A stretch of DNA of 64,000 nucleotides from a virus, in IMG/VR virus record IMGVR_UViG_3300035703_000020, positions 85,879 to 149,878 of that record, one strand, 5' to 3'. The translations under genes and the position numbers were made by a program. The stretch's first letter is position 1; the number at the start of each line of letters is the position of its first letter. Positions 50,791-58,837 of this stretch are shown here, in pieces. Under the pieces are notes generated by a model. That model did no database searches. It had not been told where the DNA came from and saw only the letters and a program-made list of their open reading frames with translations.

Positions 50791-51353
50791 AACACAAGCA
50801 TAGAATCCTTCCAGGGTACGAGGGGGGAAGCTATATTGATGGGAATGTGATCCTACTGTCTCCGATTCAGCACGCCATGTGGCATTTTGCTGAATGGCAA
50901 CGTAAAGGTAGATGGCAAGATCGGGTGGCATGGAGAGCCCTTGCTGGACTGGCTTCCCAGGGGGAGATCATGTCAACAGTCCTAAGTGAAGCTGGAAAGA
51001 AAGGCGCCCAGTGGAACAAAGACCCAGCCAACAAGCATCTGAAGATGCATCGTAAAGGTGCTAGACATGATCAAACTGCTCGCCGCAAGATGCGTGAAGC
51101 TCATGGTCGTCGTCTAGATAGCCCTGGTGATCAACTTAGGACGGTCTCAAAAGAACAAAGAGCGGTGAACGCAAAGAAAGGCCTGCTAAGCAGATGGGGT
51201 TATGGCGGTCTTTACCCGTCCTCCAATGAGTTTAGGACTTCACTTTCAGAAACCTTCATAGAATACTTCTCCATTCATGGCCATCCAACTCCAAAGCGAG
51301 TCAGACGTAACAGTTCAGCAAGTGCCAGACTGGTTGAGCCCAGAAGGGCTTAA
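50787..51353 (+). CDS. HNH homing endonuclease between nrdB and nrdA
   Basis: 188 residues from ATG 50787 (ATGA overlap with the nrdB stop). The N-terminal core KHKHRILPGYEGGSY..GN, QHAMWHFAEWQRKGRWQDR is near-identical in pattern to the HNH protein at 5560. The C-terminal two thirds are basic with degenerate NUMOD3-like KM/REAHG motifs. It overlaps the first 77 bases of nrdA. It is AT-rich, unlike the flanking genes further out, and is most likely a free-standing mobile endonuclease targeting the nrd locus. Confidence 0.8.
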   Translation: MKHKHRILPGYEGGSYIDGNVILLSPIQHAMWHFAEWQRKGRWQDRVAWRALAGLASQGEIMSTVLSEAGKKGAQWNKDPANKHLKMHRKGARHDQTARRKMREAHGRRLDSPGDQLRTVSKEQRAVNAKKGLLSRWGYGGLYPSSNEFRTSLSETFIEYFSIHGHPTPKRVRRNSSASARLVEPRRA

Positions 51354-53211
51354 CACCCTCTCGCGAGGCTACCTCCTCCAGGGGGAGACCCCACGGGGCA
51401 TGCACCACCGCCTCTCCGCCTACGCGGCGAAGGTCCTCCAGATGCCCGAGATCGAAGATGATCTCTTCGAGATGTTCTGGCGCGGATGGCTGGGGCCCGC
51501 GACGCCAGTCGCCTCTAACTTCGGCACAAACCGCGGCCTGCCAATCTCGTGCTACTCGGTCCATGTCGGAGACAGCGTCAACTCGATCTACTCACACCTC
51601 AAGGAGGTGGCTCAGCTCTCGAAGAACGGGGGTGGTGTGGGCGTCTACCTCGGCGACGTCCGCCCCAGCGGCAGCCCGATCAGCTCAGGCGGGAAGTCGA
51701 CCGGCGTCGTCCCTTGGGCGCAGCAGTACGACCTCGCGTCGCGCGTCGTGTCCCAGGGCGGCGTCCGCCGCGGCTCGTTCGCGATCTACCTCCCGATCGA
51801 CCACCCGGACGTCCCCGAGCTGCTGCAGGCCAAGGACCATTCCAAGGGCGACCCCAGGCGCTTCGTCGACTCGAACATCGCCCTGACGATCACCGACGAG
51901 TGGATCGAGTCGATGCTCGCCGGCGACGAGAAGAAGCAGGAGCTGTTCAGCGAGGTGCTCAAGACGCGCCTGATCAGCGGCTCCCCCTATATCGTCTACA
52001 TCGACAACGTCAACCGCCAGAACCCCGAGTGCTACCGGCAGAGGGGCCTCGAGGTCAAGACGTCCAACCTGTGCTCGGAGATCACCCTGCACACCGACGA
52101 CGACCACACGTTCGTGTGCGTGCTGTCGTCCCTCAACCTTGCGAAGTACGACGAATGGCGGGACTGGCGTGGTACATCCTCTCTCAGCGTCCCGGAGCTC
52201 TCGATCCACTTCCTCGACGCCGTCGTGGAGGACTTCATCCACAAGGCGAGCCGCATCCCGAGCATGGGGCGGGCCGTGCGGTTCGCCCGCAAGTCCAGGG
52301 CACTTGGCCTGGGCACGATGGGCTTGCACTTGCTCTACCAGCGGCGTGGTCTGCCCTTCGCCTCCCCTGAGGCCCGCGAGCTCAACGTCGAGGTCCACAG
52401 GTTCATCAAGGACGAGGCGACCAAGGCAAGCCGCGCTCTGGCCGAGAGGCTGGGCGAGCCGGAGTGGTGTGCGGGTTCCGGCATGCGCCATACGCACCTC
52501 CTCGCCATCGCCCCGACGCGCACGAACAGCGTGATCAGCGGCGCCTTCTCGCAGGGCATCGAGCCGATCGACGCGAACTACTTCGTGGCCAAGCAGGCCA
52601 AGGGGACGTTCGTCCGCAAGAACCCGGTGCTGGAGGAGCTCTTCTGCCGCAAGGGCGTCAAGGAGTCCGTCTGGGACTACATCCTCGAGGAGAAGGGCTC
52701 AGTCCAGAAGCTCGACTGCCTGACCGCCGAGGAGAAGGAGGTGTTCAGGACCGCGCGCGAGATCGACCAGTTCGAGATCGTCAGGCAGGCCGCCGACCGC
52801 ACCCCGTTCGTGTGCCAGGCCCAGTCGCTCAACCTGTTCGTCGACCCCGAGATCGAGGCCGAGGAGCTGGTGCGGCTGCACCTGTCCGCGTGGCGGAACG
52901 GCGTCAAGTCGCTCTACTACCTGCGCAGCACGTCGCTCGTGGCGAAGAAGGATTCGTCCTCGCCCCGCGGGAAGATAATCTCGAAGAAGGACTGCCCCTT
53001 CTGCGATAAGCTCAAGGCGCGGCTGAAGGCCGACGGCGTGACCTTCCACGAGATCGACAGGTCGATCGTCGAGGAGTTCCCGTACAAGACCGTGCCCCAG
53101 CTGTGGATCGACGGCGAGCATGTTGGCGGCTACACCGACTACATGCGAAAGTTCCATGCCCCTGACAGTGACGCTGACGGCGAGAATGAGTGCAAAGCCT
53201 GCGAAGGGTAG
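51277..53211 (+). CDS. nrdA: Ribonucleotide reductase class I alpha with internal glutaredoxin
   Basis: 644 residues. The catalytic barrel has redox Cys92 (PISCYSV), thiyl Cys266 (SNLCSEITL), a second redox Cys in TFVCVLSSLNL, and the radical-transfer Tyr pair in SLYYLRST. An ATP-cone is not evident at the N terminus. After the barrel, residues about 566-625 form a glutaredoxin domain (CPFC 573-576, TVPQLWIDGEHVGGYTD), followed by the NrdA swinging-arm tail ECKACEG (Cys639, Cys642). The glutaredoxin thus lies between the barrel and its own reducing tail. Confidence 0.9.
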   Translation: MAIQLQSESDVTVQQVPDWLSPEGLNTLSRGYLLQGETPRGMHHRLSAYAAKVLQMPEIEDDLFEMFWRGWLGPATPVASNFGTNRGLPISCYSVHVGDSVNSIYSHLKEVAQLSKNGGGVGVYLGDVRPSGSPISSGGKSTGVVPWAQQYDLASRVVSQGGVRRGSFAIYLPIDHPDVPELLQAKDHSKGDPRRFVDSNIALTITDEWIESMLAGDEKKQELFSEVLKTRLISGSPYIVYIDNVNRQNPECYRQRGLEVKTSNLCSEITLHTDDDHTFVCVLSSLNLAKYDEWRDWRGTSSLSVPELSIHFLDAVVEDFIHKASRIPSMGRAVRFARKSRALGLGTMGLHLLYQRRGLPFASPEARELNVEVHRFIKDEATKASRALAERLGEPEWCAGSGMRHTHLLAIAPTRTNSVISGAFSQGIEPIDANYFVAKQAKGTFVRKNPVLEELFCRKGVKESVWDYILEEKGSVQKLDCLTAEEKEVFRTAREIDQFEIVRQAADRTPFVCQAQSLNLFVDPEIEAEELVRLHLSAWRNGVKSLYYLRSTSLVAKKDSSSPRGKIISKKDCPFCDKLKARLKADGVTFHEIDRSIVEEFPYKTVPQLWIDGEHVGGYTDYMRKFHAPDSDADGENECKACEG

Positions 53212-53935
53212 GGGCTGGACCCCTCTGAGCAAGCGCCTCGGCCTGCAGCCCGGCGACACCTTGCCAGACCGCCGGAAGGACCGGCGCAAGAAGTACCCGC
53301 CCCTGACCAGGGAGCAGCAGCGCCTGGTCGAGGAGCACCGCTGGATCGCGGGGCGCCTCGCCCACAGCGCGAAGGCGATGACGGGAGGCTACACCGGCTG
53401 CTTCTCGCGGCAGGACCTCGAGTCTGTGGCCTACTTCGCCCTGTGCGTGGCGGCCACCAGGTACGACCCGTCGCTCGGCTGGAAGTTCAGCACCTTCGCC
53501 TGGAATACGGCCAGGGGCTACATCCAGCATGCCCTGCGCGACCACAGCCGCATGGTGCGCGTGCCCCGCTGGATCATGCCGATCCGGGCCGAGGTGCGCC
53601 AGATGCTCACCGACGGCGCGACCTACGACGAGATCGGCGAGGAGCTCGGGCTGACGCACCAGCAGGTGCTGATGTGCGAGGAGTCGTGGCAGGAGATCCA
53701 CTCGTCGTACGACCACACGCCGGACGAGTGGCGCCCGAAGGAGTTCATCTATGAGATCGACGAGGCCCGCGCCATGATCGGCGAGGAGGTGCTCCAGGCG
53801 CTCGGCAACCTGCCCGACCCGGACCTCGAGCTGCTGCTCGCGCACGTCGAGGGGCCGCTGGAGGACGACGACGACATCGCCAGGGCCGACGAGCTGCTGA
53901 AGTACCTGCGCGCGATCGTCGAGGAGCACGGGTAA
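53186..53935 (+). CDS. Sigma-70-family factor (second)
   Basis: 249 residues from ATG 53186, overlapping the nrdA end by 26 bases. A basic N terminus (about 1-45) precedes region 2: VEEHRWIAGRLAHSAKAMTG, then DLESVAYFALCVAATRYD and GWKFSTFAWNTARGYIQHAL (about 75-120). A possible HTH (TDGATYDEIGEELGLTHQQV, about 138-157) may be region 3/4. It is distinct from the factor at 45932 and probably recognises other promoters, perhaps those of late genes such as the fibre gene downstream. Confidence 0.82.
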   Translation: MSAKPAKGRGWTPLSKRLGLQPGDTLPDRRKDRRKKYPPLTREQQRLVEEHRWIAGRLAHSAKAMTGGYTGCFSRQDLESVAYFALCVAATRYDPSLGWKFSTFAWNTARGYIQHALRDHSRMVRVPRWIMPIRAEVRQMLTDGATYDEIGEELGLTHQQVLMCEESWQEIHSSYDHTPDEWRPKEFIYEIDEARAMIGEEVLQALGNLPDPDLELLLAHVEGPLEDDDDIARADELLKYLRAIVEEHG

Positions 53936-54038
53936 GAACACGCGTCGCCGGCGCTGACCGAGCGGCGCAAGGCATTGGATCCCAAGCCGGGCCGAATCCC
54001 GGGTAAGACCCCCAACAAATAGAGGCATCCGCACGCTG

Positions 54039-55904
54039 ATGGCGACTGTACGCATCTCTCAACTCACCGCAATCACGGCGCCCACGGATGATGACGTACT
54101 CATCATCAACGACGCCGATACCAACACGCGAAAGATCACCTTCGCGAACCTGACCCAGAACCTGGTCAACACGACCGCCGCCGCCCAGACCAAGTCTGGC
54201 GCCCTGACCGTCACCGGCACGCTGACGGCCGGCGCGAACTTCGTCGTAGACACCAATACCTTCTTCGTCGACTCCGTCACCAACCGCTGCGGCGTCCGCA
54301 CGATCTCGCCCAACACCGAGCTCGACATCGACGGCACGGTCCACATCCGCAACAGCAACACACTGCAGTTCGGCGACGCCAACGACTCGAACTACGTGAG
54401 CCTCGGCGCCCCGAGCGTCATCGCCTCGAACTTCGCCCTGACGCTGCCCGCGTCGCTGCCTGCGGCCAACAACATCCTGTGGTCCGACGGCTCCGGCAAC
54501 CTCGGCTACACCACCGGCGTCACCTACGACTCCGGCACCCAGGCGCTCACCCTCGGCCAGGCATACTTCACCAACCGAGGCTCGGTCCGCTTCTACGAGC
54601 AGAGCATCAACGGCTCCGAGTACGTCGGCTTCACCGCTCCGGCCAACCTGGCGAGCACGACGGGCTACACGCTGCCGGGCACCTACCCCGCCTCTAACGG
54701 CTTCGTCCTGGCGTCGACGACCGGCGGCGTCCTCTCCTGGGTCAGCAACGGGGCCGGCGCCGCCGGCAGCGCGGGCGACGTCCAGTTCAGCGACGGCGCC
54801 CAGCTGACCTCCAACAGCAACTTCAACTTCAACAACGGCACCCAGACGCTCAACGTGCCATCCGTGGTCGTCGGCTCCGTGTTCGAGTCCAACGGCTCGA
54901 GCCAGCTCGGCAACAGCAGCGGCGACGACCTCATCATCAACGCCTCGCTCACCACCGACTTCAAGCCCAAGACGACCGGAACCGTCGACCTCGGCACCAG
55001 CATCCTGCACTTCGCCGAGGCTCACGTCGACGACCTGTACGTCTACGGCAACGCCGAGCTCGGCAACGGATCCGGGGACCTGATCTCCATCAACGGCGCG
55101 GTGGACACCAACGTGCTGCCCGACGTCACCGTCACCCGCAACCTCGGCTCCTCGACCGTACGCTGGAACTCCGTCTTCGCCAATGGCCTGGACTTCATCG
55201 GCGACGCGACCTTCGGGGACACCTCCGGCGACCTGATCACCATCAACGGCGACATCGCCGGCCGCCTGATCCCGCGGGCCGACGGCGCGATCGACCTCGG
55301 CAGCGCCACGCGGCGCTTCGCGAACGCGCACATCAACCAGCTGAGCACCTACGGCACCACGACCCTCGGAGACACCAACGCCGACTCGGTCGTGATCAAC
55401 GGCGTGGTGCAGAGCAACGTCCTGCCGTCCGGGGGCTTCGACCTCGGCGCCGCGGGCAGCCGGTGGGCCAACGTCTACGCGACCGCGGTCGACGCCACGA
55501 GCGTCAACACGTCGGGCTCGGCCACGGTCGGCGCGGCGCTGACGTTCTCGTCCATCAAGATGTCTGGCGCCATCGCCGGCCCGCTGCTGGCCGCCGCCGC
55601 CGCCAACTTCCAGCTCGAGGACATCACGACGCACCGTGCGTACAGCGTGTCCGTGTTCGCCCGCGACACGACGACCAACGCCACCGAGCTGTTCGACTAC
55701 CTGATCGCCTCCGACGGCACCGTCATCAGCGGCCAGGCCGGGACGACCGTCCGGTCCGGCGTCGCCTCGGCCCTCGTGACCCCTTCGGTCTCCATCGTCA
55801 CCGTCGGCGCCGCGAACTTCGCGCGCCTCACGCTGACGAACACCGCTGTCTCCACCAACTCCGTCTCCGTGCGGATCGTCGTCACCGCGGTCCCCAACTT
55901 CTAA
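54039..55904 (+). CDS. Modular tail fibre protein (repeat-rich)
   Basis: 621 residues, 38 bases after GGGTAAGA (54001-54008). It has an N-terminal RISQLTAITAPTDDDVLIIN module seen in other phage fibre proteins, two beta units (YVSLGAPSVIAS..LP; YVGFTAPANLAST..LP), four or five units of the LGxxSGDxxxINGxVxxxxLP..xxDLGxxxxRWxxVYA type (about 290-490), and a C-terminal globular domain (about 500-621). It belongs to the same modular family as the 5' truncated gene and 21363, but lies in a separate late transcript beside the second sigma factor. Confidence 0.7.
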   Translation: MATVRISQLTAITAPTDDDVLIINDADTNTRKITFANLTQNLVNTTAAAQTKSGALTVTGTLTAGANFVVDTNTFFVDSVTNRCGVRTISPNTELDIDGTVHIRNSNTLQFGDANDSNYVSLGAPSVIASNFALTLPASLPAANNILWSDGSGNLGYTTGVTYDSGTQALTLGQAYFTNRGSVRFYEQSINGSEYVGFTAPANLASTTGYTLPGTYPASNGFVLASTTGGVLSWVSNGAGAAGSAGDVQFSDGAQLTSNSNFNFNNGTQTLNVPSVVVGSVFESNGSSQLGNSSGDDLIINASLTTDFKPKTTGTVDLGTSILHFAEAHVDDLYVYGNAELGNGSGDLISINGAVDTNVLPDVTVTRNLGSSTVRWNSVFANGLDFIGDATFGDTSGDLITINGDIAGRLIPRADGAIDLGSATRRFANAHINQLSTYGTTTLGDTNADSVVINGVVQSNVLPSGGFDLGAAGSRWANVYATAVDATSVNTSGSATVGAALTFSSIKMSGAIAGPLLAAAAANFQLEDITTHRAYSVSVFARDTTTNATELFDYLIASDGTVISGQAGTTVRSGVASALVTPSVSIVTVGAANFARLTLTNTAVSTNSVSVRIVVTAVPNF

Positions 55905-55921
55905 GTTCACCAGCCGTAAGT

Positions 55922-55943
55922 CCGGCCACGATCGTGTGGCCGG
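55922..55943 (+). terminator. Strong hairpin after fibre gene
   Basis: Perfect 8-base stem CCGGCCAC / GTGGCCGG (55922-55929, 55936-55943) with a 6-base loop. No U-tract follows, so termination would not be classic; it could be an RNA-stability element. Confidence 0.55.
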
Positions 55944-55961
55944 CGCGCACTAATCAACACG

Positions 55962-56150
55962 ATGGACACTAAGCAAACCCTCGCCAACCTGATCGACGCC
56001 TACGCCGCGGCGAAGCAGACCAACAACGAGACGCTCGTACGCATGTCGGTGGCGGAGTTGCAGGCCTTCCTCGCTCGCCACGACGTGGTACCACTGGGCA
56101 CCGCAGATGAGCAAGTGCAGGATACTGAAGGAGCAGGTGTCGCCGGGTGA
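55962..56150 (+). CDS. Small hypothetical protein (62 aa)
   Basis: 62 residues, helical (KQTLANLIDAYAAAKQTNNE). The last 14 residues lie in the next gene and may be extra. Function unknown. Confidence 0.45.
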   Translation: MDTKQTLANLIDAYAAAKQTNNETLVRMSVAELQAFLARHDVVPLGTADEQVQDTEGAGVAG

Positions 56151-56337
56151 CATCCACCCGAGACAGCTGACGAACGACTGCTACTACGTCCACAGGGTGG
56201 ACGGGCAGGTCGACATAGCCCGGGCTGGTAAGATGGTCGAGGTCTTCGACGTCTACCACGACCTGGGCATCTTACTGACCAGGATCGAGCACTCAGGCGG
56301 CAGGCGCAACCCCAAGTTCCAGGAACCGGAGCTGTGA
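56107..56337 (+). CDS. Small hypothetical protein (76 aa)
   Basis: 76 residues, beta-rich (DCYYVHRVDGQVDIARAGKM). It overlaps the previous gene by 44 bases. Function unknown. Confidence 0.45.
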   Translation: MSKCRILKEQVSPGDIHPRQLTNDCYYVHRVDGQVDIARAGKMVEVFDVYHDLGILLTRIEHSGGRRNPKFQEPEL

Positions 56338-56338
56338 G

Positions 56339-56536
56339 ATGCCCCGCGAGTGGAACACGCCGAAGCGCGAGGCGTGGAACGCCCCGATCCACCAGATCCT
56401 GAGGGCGATCGACGAGCACAACCGCCAGTTCTTCCTCACGCGCGACCCCTGGCACCTGGAGAAGGCCACCCTGCTGAGGGCCTACCTCCACGAGCTCAAG
56501 ACGTGGATCCACAGGCAGGAGGGGCGTGACGGTTGA
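56339..56536 (+). CDS. Small hypothetical protein (65 aa)
   Basis: 65 residues, Trp/Arg/His-rich helical (WNAPIHQILRAIDEHNRQFF). Placed 1 base after the previous stop. Function unknown. Confidence 0.45.
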   Translation: MPREWNTPKREAWNAPIHQILRAIDEHNRQFFLTRDPWHLEKATLLRAYLHELKTWIHRQEGRDG

Positions 56537-56585
56537 AGCACCGCCCTAATCTTTGATTCACACTCCGTTACACTGCGTAAGATAA

Positions 56586-56617
56586 GGTCATCGGCGCTAC
56601 CGATGGCCTTTCTTTTT
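56586..56617 (+). terminator. Rho-independent terminator upstream of psbA
   Basis: Nine-base stem GGTCATCGG (56586-56594) / CCGATGGCC (56600-56608), one G-T pair, 5-base loop, then TTTCTTTTT. It insulates psbA from upstream transcripts. A GCGTAAGAT sequence sits just before the stem. Confidence 0.9.
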
Positions 56618-56675
56618 GGCCTCGGGAGCCATCCTGCTGAAACGGGACTCGCACTCCTTACCGGGGCTAAGCAGG

Positions 56676-56682
56676 CTAAATA
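56676..56682 (+). promoter_or_regulatory. Candidate psbA promoter (CTAAATA)
   Basis: CTAAATA resembles the T4-type late promoter core of cyanophages. It lies 80 bases before the psbA ATG at 56762, after the terminator. The leader that follows contains GC-rich inverted repeats and a TTTAATGG start context. Confidence 0.4.
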
Positions 56683-56761
56683 CGCCCCTCATGCCGACCT
56701 TAAGGGGGGTCGGGAATACCGAAACGCCGGTCCCTGCCGCGCGCTTTCTTCTGAACGTTTA

Positions 56762-58052
56762 ATGGCTTCATCTGTTCTCTCCCGCCGCTCAACTAATTCC
56801 GGCTGGGAGTCTTTCTGCGAGTGGGTCACCTCGACGAACAACCGCCTCTACGTCGGTTGGTTCGGCACCCTGATGATCCCGACGTTGCTCGCCGCAACTA
56901 TTTGCTTCATCGTCGCCTTCATCGCAGCCCCACCGGTTGACATCGACGGAATCCGCGAGCCTGTTGCCGGCTCCCTCATGTACGGCAACAACATCATCTC
57001 CGGCGCCGTGGTACCGTCGAGCAATGCTATCGGCCTCCACTTCTACCCGATCTGGGAGGCCGCGTCCCTCGATGAATGGCTCTACAATGGCGGTCCTTAC
57101 CAGCTCGTCGTCTTCCACTTTCTCATCGGCGTTTTCTGCTATATGGGCCGGGAGTGGGAGCTTAGCTATCGCCTCGGCATGCGCCCTTGGATTTGTGTTG
57201 CTTACAGCGCTCCGGTAGCCGCCGCGACCGCCGTGTTCCTGGTCTATCCTTTCGGCCAGGGCAGCTTCAGCGACGGCATGCCCCTCGGCATCTCCGGCAC
57301 CTTCAACTACATGCTGGTGTTCCAGGCTGAGCACAACATCCTGATGCACCCCTTCCACATGCTCGGCGTCGCCGGCGTGTTCGGCGGCTCGCTCTTCAGC
57401 GCGATGCACGGCAGCCTCGTGACCAGCTCCCTGGTCCGCGAGACCACCGAGAACGAGTCCCAGAACTACGGCTACAAGTTCGGCCAGGAGGAGGAGACCT
57501 ACAACATCGTGGCCGCCCACGGTTACTTCGGTCGCCTGATCTTCCAGTACGCCAGCTTCAACAACAGCCGCAGCCTGCACTTCTTCCTGGCCGCGTGGCC
57601 CGTGATCGGCATCTGGTTCACCGCCCTGGGCGTGAGCACGATGGCGTTCAACCTCAACGGCTTCAACTTCAACCAGTCCATCGTGGACGCCCAAGGCAAG
57701 GTGATCAACACCTGGGCCGACGTGCTGAACCGCGCCGGTCTGGGCATGGAGGTGATGCACGAACGCAACGCTCGACTTGTGGGCGCCCTCGCCTGAAAGG
57801 GCGAGGTAAACTCCGGATGAATTGCTGGGAACCCGGCGGGGCAATCAGCAGCCAAGCCGCTCACGCTTGAGCGGAAGGTTCAGAGACTAGGCGGTGTGGA
57901 GAGCGCTCCACGTAAAACGCCACTAGCGTCCGGCACCTAAACCCCCTTGGGGCACGGTGAAGATATAGTCCAAGCGGGAGCACAACTTCCCCCTCGATCT
58001 CGCAGCCGCTGAGGCCACTCCTGTGGCTCTCAAGGCTCCAGCGATTGGTTGA
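56762..58052 (+). CDS. psbA: Photosystem II D1 protein, split by a group I intron
   Basis: Two exons: 56762-57772 (337 residues) and 57981-58052 (23 residues plus TGA); spliced length 360, normal for D1. ATG 56762 starts [12 protein letters not shown]; the frame is open to 56603 but D1 homology begins here. Conserved features include [20 protein letters not shown], the [12 protein letters not shown] quinone/iron region and [19 protein letters not shown]. Unspliced RNA would end in RLVGALA after MHERNA; exon 2 restores HNFPLDL and a C-terminal tail ending in the normal AIG. Maintains PSII repair during infection. The 5' half is less GC-rich than the 3' half. Confidence 0.96.
57773..57980 (+). 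ncRNA. Group I intron in psbA
   Basis: A 208-base intron. The upstream exon ends in T (57772) and the intron ends in G (57980), as group I introns require. A P2-like hairpin (57785-57806), the P-like AATTGCTGGGAA (57820-57831), the R-like GTTCAGAGACTA (57878-57889) and the S-like AAGATATAGTCC (57960-57971) are visible in order. No ORF inside. Known cyanophage psbA introns are of similar size. Confidence 0.88.
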
Positions 58053-58106
58053 GCTAACGCACAACTTTCCTCTCGGGTATACTATATTCGAGAGGATTTT
58101 TTCTAA

Positions 58107-58733
58107 ATGGGCACAAAGAGGCCACACTGCCGCCGAGATTGGGACCGGGACCTCAAGGAACTCGGCGCGCGGATCGGATTCGAAGTCATCGCCTGGGACG
58201 GCTATCCGGCCAGGCGAAATAAGGTTCTAATCCGCTGCCCGCACGGCGAGAGGTGGGTATTTCCGAACGGTCAGATCAACAAGACGCACTGCTGCCGCTC
58301 TGCGTCAAAACAGGGCGCCAACAACCCCTTCCACAACAAACCCACGTGGAATGCTGGCACGAAAGGCGTAAGCCGCGGGCACGGGTTCGGCTACAGGCCG
58401 AATCACGAGCAGTCGCAATTGCCTGGTCTTCTGTATCTCGCCCAGTACTCAGATTGCGGCGAATCCCACTTCAAGCTCGGCATCACGGGTCGCTCCACGA
58501 GGAAGCGTCTGCAAAGTCGACTCCTGTGGATTGTCAAAGAATGGGAACTACCACTTGGAAAGTGTTTCGATCTGGAGCAGGCTGCACTCGGCCATGCTTC
58601 GCAACATGGCTACCGCTACTCCTCACCAACAACAACCGAGCTCATCCGCCCCGACGGAGTGGTTCCAATTCTCGAGTTCATCGAACAGTATCTCGATGCT
58701 GATGGACACGTGGCCCAACCTCCCTCGGCCTAA
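58107..58733 (+). CDS. GIY-YIG-like endonuclease downstream of psbA intron
   Basis: 208 residues, with GAGAGG and a T-run before the ATG. The N-terminal third (about 1-70) is a small Cys/His DNA-binding-type domain (CPHGERWVFPNGQINKTHCC). The central segment LLYLAQYSDCGESHFKLGIT, then GRSTRKRL (about 108-135), resembles the GIY-YIG fold with its catalytic R and later E. It lies where a free-standing homing endonuclease (F-CphI) is found in other cyanophages. It is AT-richer than neighbours, and may mobilise the psbA intron. Confidence 0.6.
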   Translation: MGTKRPHCRRDWDRDLKELGARIGFEVIAWDGYPARRNKVLIRCPHGERWVFPNGQINKTHCCRSASKQGANNPFHNKPTWNAGTKGVSRGHGFGYRPNHEQSQLPGLLYLAQYSDCGESHFKLGITGRSTRKRLQSRLLWIVKEWELPLGKCFDLEQAALGHASQHGYRYSSPTTTELIRPDGVVPILEFIEQYLDADGHVAQPPSA

Positions 58734-58837
58734 TGACTGAGGGATACAGTCTTCGGCCCATCATCGATTCGGTGATGGGCACCGCAATCGGGATCTCCTC
58801 GGTCCTCATTCCACTCTTGGTCGTACTCCTACTATGA
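58733..58837 (+). CDS. 34-aa single-membrane-helix protein coupled to psbD
   Basis: 34 residues, [14 protein letters not shown] then a membrane helix to the end ([20 protein letters not shown]). TAATG junction with the endonuclease gene and ATGA overlap with psbD. Size and topology resemble small PSII subunits, but no named one matches. It contains an inverted repeat (58756-58780). Confidence 0.5.
   Translation: MTEGYSLRPIIDSVMGTAIGISSVLIPLLVVLLL

Noticed and set aside
56603-56761. N-terminal extension of psbA
   Set aside because: The 53 extra residues have no D1 similarity, include the terminator T-tract region, and D1 normally starts with the short MASS/MTT peptide.
56620-56761. tRNA-like or small RNA gene in the psbA leader
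   Set aside because: Inverted repeats are present, but no cloverleaf with TTCRA and CCA-type ends can be drawn.
57861-58127. Possible minus-strand gene in the psbA intron region
   Set aside because: Overlaps the intron core and psbA exon 2; no domain and no ribosome-binding site.
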